Assembly: GCA_016844625.1 (NCBI GenBank)
Contig: JAERMN010000011.1
Coordinates: forward strand, 1-18,257
Direction: 5' to 3'
DNA: 18,257 bases
DNA from: Deltaproteobacteria bacterium
Lineage (GTDB): Bacteria > Desulfobacterota > Binatia > UBA9968
The notes below the pieces were generated by a model. That model was given only the letters and a program-made list of their open reading frames with translations, was not told where the DNA came from and searched no databases. Positions 7,259 through 14,848 of the stretch are shown here, piece by piece. Every line of letters starts with the position of its first letter. Positions within the stretch are counted from its first letter, which is position 1. The position numbers and the translations under genes are program-made.

Positions 7259-8013
7259 GACTTAATCAGTTCTTGCAGCGCCGCACGTAGTCTGTCGCCG
7301 TCGACGTTCTCAGTGACGTTGCCGCCGACCACCAGAGTCACCGTGCCTTCCTGCTCCGAGATCACCACGGCCACGGCATCGCTCTCTTCGGTTACGCCAA
7401 GGGCGGCGCGGTGGCGCGTGCCCCAGGTTTTTTTGAGATTCGGATTGGTGCTGAGCGGCAACAGACAGCGCACCGCAGTGACTCTGCGGTTTTGGATCAC
7501 CAAGGCGCCGTCGTGGATCGGCGAGTGCGGCAAGAAAACGCTTTCCAGCAACTCCCGGCTCACGCGAGCATCCAGGCGCGTGCCGATCTCCATATACTCA
7601 TTGAGCCCCACTTCCCGTTCGAAGACGATCAGCGCGCCGACATGTTCGGCCGCCAGCGCCAACGCGGCTTGCACCACCTCGTCGATTATATCTTCGCGTC
7701 GCTGCACCATACGCTCCGCCACGGTAAACAATGGCGCCGTGCCCACCTGGGTGAGCGCGCGGCGAATATCGCTTTGGAAGATCACGATGATGACTAAAAT
7801 GATAGACGCGAGAAAATTGTCGAGGATCCAGTTGAGCGTGAATAGCCCGATGGCGCGCGAGGAAACGTAGGCGACCAAGATCACCGCCAGGCCGATGATC
7901 ATCTGCATCGCCCGGCTGCCGCGCACGATGTGCAAGGCCCGGTAAACTAAAAATGTAATAATGCCGATGTCAAGCAGGTCTTGCCAGCGGATTTGCCGAA
8001 TCAGTTCCAACAT
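7255..8013 (-). CDS. cdaA: Membrane diadenylate cyclase CdaA (c-di-AMP synthase)
   Basis: Makes cyclic di-AMP from two ATP. The 252-residue protein has three predicted transmembrane helices (about residues 12-30, 35-51 and 58-79), a short linker helix and a DAC domain with the catalytic HDGA motif (residues 167-170) and the ATP-binding GTRHRAALG (198-206). This membrane topology separates CdaA from the soluble, DNA-scanning DisA. The ATG at 8011-8013 lies 13 bases after the folP stop and its own TGA overlaps the cdaR start by four bases. The cdaA-cdaR-glmM neighbourhood is conserved from Firmicutes to deltaproteobacteria and ties c-di-AMP to cell-wall precursor supply. Confidence 0.95.
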   Translation of the reverse strand: MLELIRQIRWQDLLDIGIITFLVYRALHIVRGSRAMQMIIGLAVILVAYVSSRAIGLFTLNWILDNFLASIILVIIVIFQSDIRRALTQVGTAPLFTVAERMVQRREDIIDEVVQAALALAAEHVGALIVFEREVGLNEYMEIGTRLDARVSRELLESVFLPHSPIHDGALVIQNRRVTAVRCLLPLSTNPNLKKTWGTRHRAALGVTEESDAVAVVISEQEGTVTLVVGGNVTENVDGDRLRAALQELIKS

Positions 8014-8026
8014 CGGTGCCGCCTGT

Positions 8027-8950
8027 TCACTGGGTCACGCCGAAGCGGATCGCATCGGCAACGCGCGCGGCTTTAACGCTTTCGGCCACGTCGTGGACCC
8101 GAAGAATATTCGCCCCGCCGAGCACGGCGGCAACCGCGGCGGCAAGGCTGCCTTCCAACCTTTGGTCGGGTTCGACGTGCAAAATCTTGCCGATGAAAGT
8201 CTTGCGCGAGACGCCGACCAAAAGCGGCTGGCCAAGCGCCGCCAGGACCGACAGGCCGCGCAGCAGTTGCAGATTATGTTCGAGGTTTTTGCCGAAGCCG
8301 ATGCCCGGATCGATGACGATCGCCTGCGGTGCTACGCCAGCGTCCAACGCTTCATAAAGTTGCGTGGCGAGAAAATCCCTCACTTCGCGCACCACGTCCT
8401 GATAGCGCGGCTCGGCTTGCATGGTGCGTGGGCTGCCTTGCATGTGCATGAGAATAACCGGCACTTTTTCCGCCGCCAGTAACTCTACCATCGCCGCATC
8501 GAAGCGCAGCGCGCTAATGTCGTTGACGATGTCCGCGCCGGCGTCCAACCCGGCGCCCGCGACCTTGGCTTTGTAGGTATCGATGGAGATCGGCACTGCG
8601 GTCTGTTTGCGCAAGCATTCAATCACCGGGATTACTCGCGCCAGTTCCTCAGCTTCGGACACAGGCTCGGCGCCGGGGCGCGAAGATTCGCCGCCAATAT
8701 CGATTATGTCGGCGTCGCTCGCCGCCATGGCAAGACCATGCGCCACCGCTTTACCCGTGTCGAAACGCCGCCCGCCGTCGTAGAACGAATCCGGCGTGAC
8801 GTTGACGATCCCCATGATCAACGTGCGTCGAGTGAAGTCGAGATCGCCGTGACGCGTGCGCAAGACGCTACGCTCGGCCGACAGCGCCGGCACTATGGGC
8901 GCCAACGGATTGCGCGCACGGCTCGCGTCGATAGGATTCTGAGTGGACAT
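8027..8950 (-). CDS. folP: Dihydropteroate synthase
   Basis: Joins 6-hydroxymethyl-dihydropterin pyrophosphate with p-aminobenzoate in folate synthesis; the sulfonamide target. From ATG at 8948-8950 it is 307 residues with all family motifs in order: MGIVNVTPDSFYDGG (46-60), DIIDIGGESSRPGA (81-94), SIDTYK (122-127), GADIVNDISA (138-147), VILMHM (165-170), IDPGIGFGKNLEHNLQLL (213-230), LVGVSRKTFIGK (244-255) and the terminal VHDV. The open frame continues upstream to 9076, but those 42 codons lie mostly in the palindromic repeat, so I reject them. The N-terminal 40 residues before the barrel are somewhat long, and an internal start is possible. The ribosome binding site is weak. Confidence 0.94.
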   Translation of the reverse strand: MSTQNPIDASRARNPLAPIVPALSAERSVLRTRHGDLDFTRRTLIMGIVNVTPDSFYDGGRRFDTGKAVAHGLAMAASDADIIDIGGESSRPGAEPVSEAEELARVIPVIECLRKQTAVPISIDTYKAKVAGAGLDAGADIVNDISALRFDAAMVELLAAEKVPVILMHMQGSPRTMQAEPRYQDVVREVRDFLATQLYEALDAGVAPQAIVIDPGIGFGKNLEHNLQLLRGLSVLAALGQPLLVGVSRKTFIGKILHVEPDQRLEGSLAAAVAAVLGGANILRVHDVAESVKAARVADAIRFGVTQ

Positions 8951-9243
8951 GACGAGCGGTGACGAAGGATTGTTCCCGAAACTCTTCAATAAACGAAGCC
9001 GCTTCGCGGCCGGGGCATGGACCCCGGCCCAAGTAAGATAGTCTAAAGGGATGCTTGCCCCCTCTGGAAACCCCATTTAATGGTTCCACGTTAAAATCAG
9101 CGTGGTCAACAGCCAATCGATCCGGCATCGAAAGACAGTGCGCCGCACTCAGCAAGCAAAGCTGCCGAGCCTGGCGACATGGATACTGATTGGAAAGGTG
9201 GAGGCTTAAGGAGGGGGCTTTCGCCCCCTCGGCAAGTAAAAGC
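8951..9243. repeat. Palindromic repeat element between ftsH and folP (uninterrupted copy)
   Basis: This spacer holds no gene. Its core, 9008-9105, is the intact form of the element split at 64-410: hairpin GGCCGGGG/CCCCGGCC (9008-9029), a weaker hairpin around GGGATGCTTGCCC (9045-9063), the shared GGAAACCCCATTTAA (9066-9080) and the final CCACG/CGTGG palindrome (9086-9105). The first stem differs in sequence from the other copy (GCGGGG/CCCCGC) yet both pair fully, which favours a structural role. The rest, 9106-9210, shows nothing I can name. Confidence 0.75.
9211..9230 (-). terminator. Strong GC hairpin just after ftsH
   Basis: GAGGGGGC (9211-9218) and GCCCCCTC (9223-9230) form a perfect 8-bp stem with a GAAA tetraloop on the minus strand, 13 bases after the ftsH stop codon (9244-9246). 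The bases that follow in the direction of transcription lack a T-run, so a classical intrinsic terminator is not supported; it could be a weak terminator, an mRNA 3' end stabiliser or part of the repeat family. Confidence 0.45.
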
Positions 9244-11082
9244 TTAGGCGACAGCCGCGGCGGCCGACGGAGTAAGCGGATCTCCACCGTTCCCGCCAAA
9301 CTCTCTGACAATCGCGTCGATCTCAGATCCGTCCAACACTTCTTTTTCGAGCAGCGATTCGGCGACCTTGTGGAGCAGACGGAGATTCGTTTTCAAGATA
9401 TCCTTAGCTTTATAATAGCTCTCTTGAATGATCCGTCTGACCTCGGCATCGATCTCGATGGCGGTGCTCTCGGAGTAATCCGCCTTCTGGGTAAAATCTC
9501 GGCCCAAGAAAATCTCTTCCTCTTTTTTACCGAAAGTCATCGGCCCGAGTTTTTCGCTCATGCCCCATTCGCACACCATGCGATGCGCTAGGTCGGTGGC
9601 CTTCTCGATATCGTTGCCCGCGCCGGTCGTGGTGTGTTCGAGCACCAGCTCTTCGGCCACCCGGCCGCCGAATAGAATGACCAAGTTATTGAGCAGATAA
9701 TCTTTGCCGTAAGTATGTTTCTCATCCAACGGCAGCTGCTGGGTCAAGCCCAACGCCATGCCGCGCGGAATAATCGTGACCTTGTGAATCGGATCGGTGC
9801 CAGGCAAAAGCTTGGCGACCAAAGCGTGGCCGGCTTCGTGATATGCGGTGTTGCGCTTCTCTTCGTCGCTAATAATCATACTGCGCCGCTCGGCGCCCAT
9901 CATGACCTTGTCTTTGGCGAGCTCGAAGTCGCCCATCTCGACTTTATCTTTATCGTTGCGCGCCGCTAAGAGCGCAGCTTCATTGACAAGGTTTTCCAAA
10001 TCGGCGCCGGCGAATCCCGGTGTCGCCCGCGCCAACACGCCGACATCGACATCGGCACCCATCGGCACATTTTTCGTGTGAACCTGGAGAATACCTTCGC
10101 GGCCTTTAACATCTGGCCGCGGCACAACCACGCGCCGGTCAAAGCGGCCGGCCCGGAGCAGCGCCGGATCCAAAACGTCAGGACGGTTGGTAGCGGCTAT
10201 GAGAATAACCCCTTCATTCGACTCGAAGCCGTCCATCTCCACGAGCAGCTGGTTCAGAGTCTGTTCGCGCTCATCGTGGCCGCCGCCCAGCCCGGCGCCA
10301 CGGTGGCGCCCGACGGCGTCGATCTCATCGATGAAGATAATACAAGGCGCATTTTTCTTGCCCTGGACGAAGAGATCGCGCACACGGGACGCTCCGACGC
10401 CGACGAACATCTCGACAAAATCCGAACCGCTGATGCTGAAAAACGGCACACCCGCTTCGCCGGCGACGGCGCGGGCGAGCAAAGTCTTGCCCGTGCCTGG
10501 AGGGCCGACGAGCAAGCAGCCCTTGGGAATCCGGCCGCCGAGTTTAGTAAACTTCTTCGGGTCTTTGAGAAACGCGATGATTTCTTGCAGGTCGTCTTTC
10601 GCTTCATCGACGCCAGCGACATCGTTAAAGGTCATCTTGTGCTGATTTTCCGTGAGCAGCTTGGCGCGGCTCTTGCCAAAAGACATCGCCTTGCCGCCGC
10701 CCACTTGCATCTGGCGCATGAAAAAGATCCACACGCCGATCAATAGCAACATCGGGAACCAGTTGAGCAACAGCACCATGTACCAGGGCGAGTCTTCTTC
10801 AGGCTTCGCGGCAATTTTTACCTTTTTATCGCGCAACGATTTCACGAGCTCTGGATCATTGGGCGCGAAGGTGCGAAAGCGCTCGCCGTTCTTGTACTCG
10901 CCGCTAATGTTATGGCCTTGGATAAGGACCTTCTGGACATCGCCGCGCTCCACCGAGTTCATGAATTCACTGAAGACGACTTCCGGCGCGCTGCCATGCT
11001 GCTTGTTGAAAACGCTAAAAATGACCAGGAAAACCAGCGCCAACACCAACCAAAGGGCAATATGTTTCGATGACTGACTCAA
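9244..11082 (-). CDS. ftsH: ATP-dependent zinc metalloprotease FtsH
   Basis: Membrane-bound hexameric protease for quality control of membrane proteins and turnover of regulators. The 612-residue protein has two transmembrane segments (about 8-26 and 102-121) around a periplasmic FtsH_ext domain, then the AAA module with Walker A GPPGTGKT (193-200), Walker B IIFIDEID (248-255) and second region of homology ATNRPDVLDPALLRAGRFDR (297-316), and the M41 peptidase zinc site HEAGH (415-419). The start is TTG at 11080-11082: AGGAGG (minus strand, 11088-11093) sits five bases upstream and the next in-frame Met is residue 41, beyond the first membrane helix. The C-terminus ends in an Ala-rich tail. 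It is downstream of tilS with a 76-bp gap. Confidence 0.97.
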   Translation of the reverse strand: MSQSSKHIALWLVLALVFLVIFSVFNKQHGSAPEVVFSEFMNSVERGDVQKVLIQGHNISGEYKNGERFRTFAPNDPELVKSLRDKKVKIAAKPEEDSPWYMVLLLNWFPMLLLIGVWIFFMRQMQVGGGKAMSFGKSRAKLLTENQHKMTFNDVAGVDEAKDDLQEIIAFLKDPKKFTKLGGRIPKGCLLVGPPGTGKTLLARAVAGEAGVPFFSISGSDFVEMFVGVGASRVRDLFVQGKKNAPCIIFIDEIDAVGRHRGAGLGGGHDEREQTLNQLLVEMDGFESNEGVILIAATNRPDVLDPALLRAGRFDRRVVVPRPDVKGREGILQVHTKNVPMGADVDVGVLARATPGFAGADLENLVNEAALLAARNDKDKVEMGDFELAKDKVMMGAERRSMIISDEEKRNTAYHEAGHALVAKLLPGTDPIHKVTIIPRGMALGLTQQLPLDEKHTYGKDYLLNNLVILFGGRVAEELVLEHTTTGAGNDIEKATDLAHRMVCEWGMSEKLGPMTFGKKEEEIFLGRDFTQKADYSESTAIEIDAEVRRIIQESYYKAKDILKTNLRLLHKVAESLLEKEVLDGSEIDAIVREFGGNGGDPLTPSAAAAVA

Positions 11083-11087
11083 CCGAT

Positions 11088-11093
11088 CCTCCT
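11088..11093 (-). promoter_or_regulatory. Ribosome binding site fixing the TTG start of ftsH
   Basis: The minus strand reads AGGAGG, a perfect Shine-Dalgarno core, five bases before TTG at 11080-11082. This is the strongest ribosome binding site I saw in the window and it settles the non-ATG start. Confidence 0.85.
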
Positions 11094-11113
11094 AATTTTT
11101 CAAAACAAATTAA

Positions 11114-11142
11114 AGTCTAACACACACGACCAAGTCGATCAA
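11114..11142 (-). promoter_or_regulatory. Possible sigma-70-type promoter before ftsH
   Basis: On the minus strand TTGATC (11137-11142) and TAGACT (11114-11119) are separated by exactly 17 bases, each matching four of six consensus positions. The segment between tilS and ftsH is clearly more AT-rich than the genes on either side. ftsH could therefore have its own promoter as well as read-through from tilS. This is a by-eye match only. Confidence 0.3.
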
Positions 11143-11158
11143 TCTCGACTTTAACTTG

Positions 11159-12583
11159 CTAAGTGCCCAAAGTCACTAATTTTAGACGCAAAATAGCCTT
11201 CGTATCGGCGCTCACCTGAGCGATCGCGCTACGGCCGTAGCCGGGCACCCAAATGACTTCCTGACCGAGCACCAAAAGCGGCAACTTTGCGCGCACCGAA
11301 AGCGCCACTTTATTGTCGATGAACAGATCCTTAATTTTTTTGTGCCCCGTCATGCCTAAAGGCTGAAAATAGTCGCCGCGGCGAAAGTTGCGCACGGTCA
11401 GAGGCCCTGTCAAGCAAGCCGCATCGAATACTGCCACCGATAAATCCGCCGGCAACTCGGCGAGCGGCGGCTTGATGAGTTCGCTGCGAAGTTCTCGGCC
11501 GGCTTCGGGAATTTGTCGCGTCGAGCCCACCGTAAGTTCATAACTGTAGCACTCGCGCTCGACCCAAACTAGACGGCAAACCAGTCTGAGAAGATCATAT
11601 TCGCGCGCCAACTCCCAACCGCCAGGGATCGCCAGCCGGCCTTGTGGCGGTCCGTCTGTAATTAGACGCAGCAGCTCATCGATGTGAACGAAATCCATGC
11701 CGCGCAGGTTGCCGCGCGCCGTTTCGATCCAAAGCCGGAGCAAACGGCGCTGCAACGCAATCGGCTCGGCGAGCAACGCGTTCCGGTTGAGTCCGTTGGC
11801 GGTGGAAATTTCTTCCAGCTTTCGCCGCGCCAACTCAGCGAGCAAAGCATCGTCATCGCGCATCAACTCGGCCTGCTGCCCCAAGCGCTCGCTCAGTCGG
11901 CTATCAACCCGCTCGCGCATCTTCGGCAGCAGCTCTAGGCGAATCCAATTGCGCAGTAAAGCCGAATCCCAATTAGTCCGATCCAACCGAAACGTCTGAT
12001 GCTTCTCTGTCAAGTAATTGACGATCTCCACCTTTGACGTTTCCAGCAGCGGACGAACCACCGTGAGCTTAGATGGCAAGCCGCCGGTCGAGTCCATTAC
12101 TTGCAGCGGCGCCATGCCGCCGAGCCCTTTCATGCCGCTGCCGCGCAGAAACCGCATCAAAACCGTCTCCGCCTGATCGTCCAGCGTGTGCGCGGTAGCG
12201 ACTTTATCAAGCCCACGCGCGCGCGCCACTTCGGCGAAAAAGCGATAACGCTCTTGGCGCGCCAACGCCTCCAAATTCCCCTTCCCCGCCGCGGATCGAA
12301 TCTCCGGCACACTCACTTCTTTCAGATGAAACGGCAGCCCTAACGTGTCAGCCAATGCCGTAACAAAGCGCGCATCCTCCCGCGCCTCCTCGCCACGCAT
12401 TCCGTGCTGTAAATGGGCAACTTCGAGATCAAGTTGAAACTCATCGCGCAGTTCTACAAGCAACCGCAACAACGCCACCGAATCCGGCCCACCGGAGACC
12501 GCGACGAGAATACGATCGCCGGAAAGTATCAGGCCCTGCGTTTGGGAATAGTTGCTAATTCGTTTTGCCAAATCAGAAATCAT
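11159..12583 (-). CDS. tilS: tRNA(Ile)-lysidine synthetase
   Basis: Converts C34 of the CAU-anticodon tRNA-Ile to lysidine, so that it reads AUA. The 474-residue protein has the N-type ATP pyrophosphatase P-loop SGGPDS (residues 30-35), then HLQHGMRGEEARED and ATAHTLDDQAETVLMRFLRG motifs in the PP-loop domain, a middle substrate-binding region, and a TilS C-terminal domain with FRRGDYFQPLGMTGHKKIKD and WVPGYGRS. Length is normal for the long, C-domain-containing form. Start is ATG at 12581-12583; no Shine-Dalgarno sequence is visible. It is the first gene of the minus-strand cluster, and the neighbouring antitoxin gene points away from it, so the promoter probably lies in 12584-12716. Confidence 0.95.
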   Translation of the reverse strand: MISDLAKRISNYSQTQGLILSGDRILVAVSGGPDSVALLRLLVELRDEFQLDLEVAHLQHGMRGEEAREDARFVTALADTLGLPFHLKEVSVPEIRSAAGKGNLEALARQERYRFFAEVARARGLDKVATAHTLDDQAETVLMRFLRGSGMKGLGGMAPLQVMDSTGGLPSKLTVVRPLLETSKVEIVNYLTEKHQTFRLDRTNWDSALLRNWIRLELLPKMRERVDSRLSERLGQQAELMRDDDALLAELARRKLEEISTANGLNRNALLAEPIALQRRLLRLWIETARGNLRGMDFVHIDELLRLITDGPPQGRLAIPGGWELAREYDLLRLVCRLVWVERECYSYELTVGSTRQIPEAGRELRSELIKPPLAELPADLSVAVFDAACLTGPLTVRNFRRGDYFQPLGMTGHKKIKDLFIDNKVALSVRAKLPLLVLGQEVIWVPGYGRSAIAQVSADTKAILRLKLVTLGT

Positions 12584-12656
12584 GAAGGAGACTTGCTCAT
12601 TATCCTCGGCGAATCAACAAGGAACCAATAGCGCCTATGACTGCCAACATCAAACA

Positions 12657-12685
12657 TTGACTCCGAGGCGTAGCATGTATACCAT
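12657..12685 (+). promoter_or_regulatory. Candidate promoter of the AbrB/PIN pair
   Basis: TTGACT (12657-12662, five of six consensus positions) and TACCAT (12680-12685, four of six) are 17 bases apart on the plus strand, upstream of the antitoxin gene. The first TGTATAC copy overlaps the -10 region, which would suit autorepression. By-eye prediction. Confidence 0.4.
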
Positions 12686-12715
12686 CAGGTAGGAATTCTC
12701 TGCGAGGGTGTATAC
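12676..12715. promoter_or_regulatory. Paired TGTATAC sites, candidate antitoxin operator
   Basis: TGTATAC occurs at 12676-12682 and 12709-12715, 33 bases apart (about three helical turns), each containing the palindrome GTATAC. One overlaps the proposed -10 box, the other lies between the ribosome binding site and the start codon. AbrB-type antitoxins commonly bind their own promoter, so these are reasonable operator half-sites; binding is inferred. Confidence 0.4.
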
Positions 12716-12716
12716 A

Positions 12717-12986
12717 ATGACGATCGTCAAAGTAACCGAAAAAGGGCAACTCACGCTGCCAATAGACTTGCGGCGCAAACTCAGGATCGGCAAAGATGAC
12801 TATCTCTCGGTCGAAGCGGAAGGAGAAGTTTTGAAGCTCCGGAAGGTCAGAGAGCGAAAACTTCTCGGTACGAACGATCCGATTTGGGACTTTGTTGGCA
12901 AAGGCTCAAGCGGAGCCAAGGACGGGTCCACCGATCATGACCGCTACATTGCCGAAGGAGAACGGCGACGGTGGCTCAAGCGCTAG
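12717..12986 (+). CDS. AbrB/MazE-type (SpoVT-AbrB swapped-hairpin) antitoxin
   Basis: An 89-residue protein whose N-terminal half is a swapped-hairpin DNA-binding domain, seen in VKVTEKGQLTLPIDLRRKLR followed by IGKDDYLSVEAEGEVLKL. The C-terminal half is charged (ending GERRRWLKR) and probably wraps the toxin. ATG at 12717-12719 is preferred, with GCGAGG about nine bases upstream; a GTG at 12708 would overlap that site. Its last 16 bases overlap the start of the PIN gene, the usual arrangement of translationally coupled type II toxin-antitoxin pairs. It should neutralise the PIN ribonuclease and repress the operon, probably through the TGTATAC sites. Confidence 0.88.
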   Translation: MTIVKVTEKGQLTLPIDLRRKLRIGKDDYLSVEAEGEVLKLRKVRERKLLGTNDPIWDFVGKGSSGAKDGSTDHDRYIAEGERRRWLKR

Positions 12987-13366
12987 CCGACACCAGCGCA
13001 ATTTACGCTCTGATCGATCGGGACGATACAAACCACCGCAAAGCGGTTGCGATTCTCCGCTCGTCCCAGCGCGAGGGAATCACCCCGCTGATCACGAATT
13101 TCATCGTCGCTGAGTCTCACGCCTTGCTTTTATCGCGTCTCGGCGCCGGCATCGCCCGAGATTGGCTGACGCAACAGATCTGGCCCGTCGAACCTGTGAT
13201 TCCGGCGGATGAAAAAAAGGCCAAAGAAATTATTCAGCGCTACACTGACAAAGAGTTTTCTTACACGGATGCCACAAGTTTTGCGGTTATGGAAAGACTT
13301 GGCATAACCGCAGCTTTCGCATTCGATATCCACTTCAAACAATACGGTCTACAACTCCTCACATAG
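12971..13366 (+). CDS. vapC: PIN-domain ribonuclease toxin (VapC-like)
   Basis: A 131-residue PIN-fold protein, expected to cut RNA with a magnesium-dependent acidic site. The typical acidic residues are all present: D7 in ADTSAIYALIDRDD, E48 in FIVAESHALL, D100 in SYTDATSFAVMERLG and D119 in AFAFDIHFKQYGL. Length and motif spacing are those of VapC toxins. The start is GTG at 12971-12973 inside the antitoxin gene, in another frame. The module looks intact, with no stop or frameshift. The RNA target cannot be told from sequence. Confidence 0.9.
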   Translation: MAQALADTSAIYALIDRDDTNHRKAVAILRSSQREGITPLITNFIVAESHALLLSRLGAGIARDWLTQQIWPVEPVIPADEKKAKEIIQRYTDKEFSYTDATSFAVMERLGITAAFAFDIHFKQYGLQLLT

Positions 13367-13564
13367 ACAACATCGGGGTCGTTGCTCGCTTCCCATCCCC
13401 AACTCAATACGACCGGATTTATTGACGACGCCAAGTTCGCTTCGTATCATTTCCAACATGACGAAAACTATTTCTCTCCGTCACGATTAACGGCTGTTGC
13501 CCGCAATCGAGATGGCCAGAAACATTGGCCGAGTGGAATTGAAACGGAGGCAGATACACTCCCG

Positions 13565-13921
13565 ATGATTGTTAAGCTGCGTCACAAATCTGCGCGATAT
13601 CCGGACCTCACCCCCGGTCTGTCGTATGTCGTAATTGGCATCGAGGCCGATGATTTCCGGATTTTGAACAATCAAGGCCGCCCGTATCTCTATCCGTCGC
13701 GACTCTTTAAAATCATTGACTCCTCGAAACCTCACGATTGGATCACGGAACGAGGCAAGGAAGGGGAGTCGTACGCCTATCCGCAGCCGCTGAATGCCGC
13801 TGGATTTTTCGAGGATTTTTTTGACGCCAAACCAAAGGCGGTGGCCACGTTTTGGCGGATTGTCAATCAACATCTTGTCAGCGCGAACAAAGCAGGACAG
13901 CGTGCCGCATCCAGCTCATGA
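13565..13921 (+). CDS. Conserved protein of unknown function
   Basis: About 118 residues from ATG at 13565: a basic start (MIVKLRHKSARYPDLTPG), then a beta-rich stretch YVVIGIEADDFRILNNQG, then RPYLYPSRLFKIID, WITERG, YAYPQPLNAAGFFEDFFD and an end segment about ATFWRIVNQHL. I recall similar uncharacterised proteins from uncultured bacteria but can name no function. The frame is open back to a TTG at 13382, but that part is compositionally plain and has no convincing ribosome binding site; GGAGG at 13546-13550 is 14 bases from the ATG, rather far. Its stop codon (13919-13921) abuts the stop of the convergent CHAT remnant. It follows the PIN toxin on the same strand, so co-transcription is possible. 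Confidence 0.6.
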   Translation: MIVKLRHKSARYPDLTPGLSYVVIGIEADDFRILNNQGRPYLYPSRLFKIIDSSKPHDWITERGKEGESYAYPQPLNAAGFFEDFFDAKPKAVATFWRIVNQHLVSANKAGQRAASSS

Positions 13922-14565
13922 CCAGCCGCGAGAGTCAAAAGTCAATGAAACAAACTTCCCTTCCCCCTCCCCGACTAGAACAAACGGTGCCCAGAAGTAG
14001 GGGTGAGAAGTTGAGATAGAGTCTGGAGCTAGAGACTGGCGCTTGGCGTCTCGCCCAACTTGCCGATGCCGCCGATGCCCCGGCGGGCGAGTAAATCGCT
14101 GTTGACGTTGCCGCGGATTAAATTTAACTGCGCTTGTCTGAGCGCATCGACCTTCGTCATGGTTTTCAAATTCTTGTAAAAGCTCGCCATCAACTGCGCC
14201 GTGCTGCTGTCTTCGACATTCCACAAGCTCGCAACGACCGACGGGGTGCCGGCGTAAATGAATGCCCCGGTTAATCCGACAAGTTCATCGGCGCTGGAAG
14301 GTTTTGCAAGTCCCGTCTCGCAGGCGCTGAGCACGACGAGACTGGCTTTGAGATTCATGCCGAAGATTTCTCTGACTTCAAGTCTGCGGTCTTCTTTGTC
14401 GCTCTTGGCGAGAAGAATTGCTGAGGCGAGTGGATCGTCTTCGCTGAGCTCCGCGTGTGTGGCAAAACGAAGAATGTCGTGCCGGCGTGATAGGCGTTGA
14501 GCAAGAGGGCGGGGATCGCCGGTGGCGTATCCGGTCGGGTGGACGTGACGGAGATCAAGCGCTCA
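13916..14565 (-). pseudogene. 5'-truncated, frameshifted CHAT-domain (caspase-like peptidase) gene
   Basis: Reading upstream of the only ATG (14356-14358), the same frame stays open back to a stop near 14563-14565 and reads HDILRFATHAELSEDD, then PLASAILLA and RRLEVREIFG, clear CHAT sequence. It continues with LVVLSACETGLA, ELVGLTGAFIYAGTPSVVAS and ALRQAQLNLIRG. This frame ends near 14029, but another minus-strand frame then gives STSHPYFWAPFVLVGEGE, the usual CHAT C-terminus, ending at 13916; so one frameshift lies near 14030-14060. The catalytic His (ATHAE) and Cys (SACETG) are both kept. No start codon precedes the His motif, and the N-terminal repeats (often TPR) of such proteins are gone. 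CHAT proteins are peptidases used in bacterial immune and cell-death systems; this copy is almost surely inactive. Confidence 0.82.
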
Positions 14566-14578
14566 ATCACACGAACAG

Positions 14579-14848
14579 TTAGTGGGGTTTTCTTTTACCG
14601 CTTTTAACGAGGGAAAGCCCCGTGCCTGTTCTGCCTTTAAGTTCATTCAGAAGACATTCCCAATCGATCAGCGTCAGATAGTCGTCCGGCGGACTGGACT
14701 CGCAATCGTAGCCGCGCAAAAATCTAGCCAAGCTGCCAAATTTCTTTTCGTATTCTTTGATTCGTTTGTGAATCTCTTTAACTGTGAGAGTGGAATAGTC
14801 CACTTCTTTCTCACCTTCGGTTCCTTTGATCGCCAATATCCGACTCAT
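14579..14848 (-). CDS. Small helical protein, possible antitoxin of a two-gene module
   Basis: An 89-residue, charged and probably mostly helical protein (STLTVKEIHKRIKEYEKKFG, then DYLTLIDWECLLNELKGR). The pattern of a KEI-KRI-EYEKKFG helix followed by an acidic loop and a W-E-LL helix resembles, from memory, small antitoxin-like proteins encoded next to DUF6516/TumE-type or similar toxins. Its ATG overlaps the stop of the 95-residue upstream gene (ATGA, 14845-14848), so the two are coupled. The stop lies only 14 bases before the open part of the CHAT remnant. Function is inferred from arrangement only. Confidence 0.5.
   Translation of the reverse strand: MSRILAIKGTEGEKEVDYSTLTVKEIHKRIKEYEKKFGSLARFLRGYDCESSPPDDYLTLIDWECLLNELKGRTGTGLSLVKSGKRKPH

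Noticed and set aside
7255..8013. DisA rather than CdaA
   Set aside because: The protein has three membrane helices and no DisA helical linker or helix-hairpin-helix domain, and sits with cdaR and glmM.
8951..9076. 42-codon N-terminal extension of FolP
   Set aside because: Most of it lies in the palindromic repeat that also occurs at 64-137 and has no protein character.
13382..13564. Extension of the unknown plus-strand protein back to TTG
   Set aside because: No convincing ribosome binding site before the TTG and the conserved-looking part begins at the ATG at 13565; kept only as an alternative start.
13950..14012. Imperfect inverted repeat AACTTCCC...GAGAAGTT between the convergent genes
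   Set aside because: Pairing is broken by several mismatches and the left arm encodes part of the CHAT C-terminal sequence, so no separate element is claimed.
14355..14570. 71-codon minus-strand frame upstream of the CHAT Met
   Set aside because: The parallel frame over the same bases carries clear CHAT sequence (FATHAELSEDD), so this frame is a shadow.
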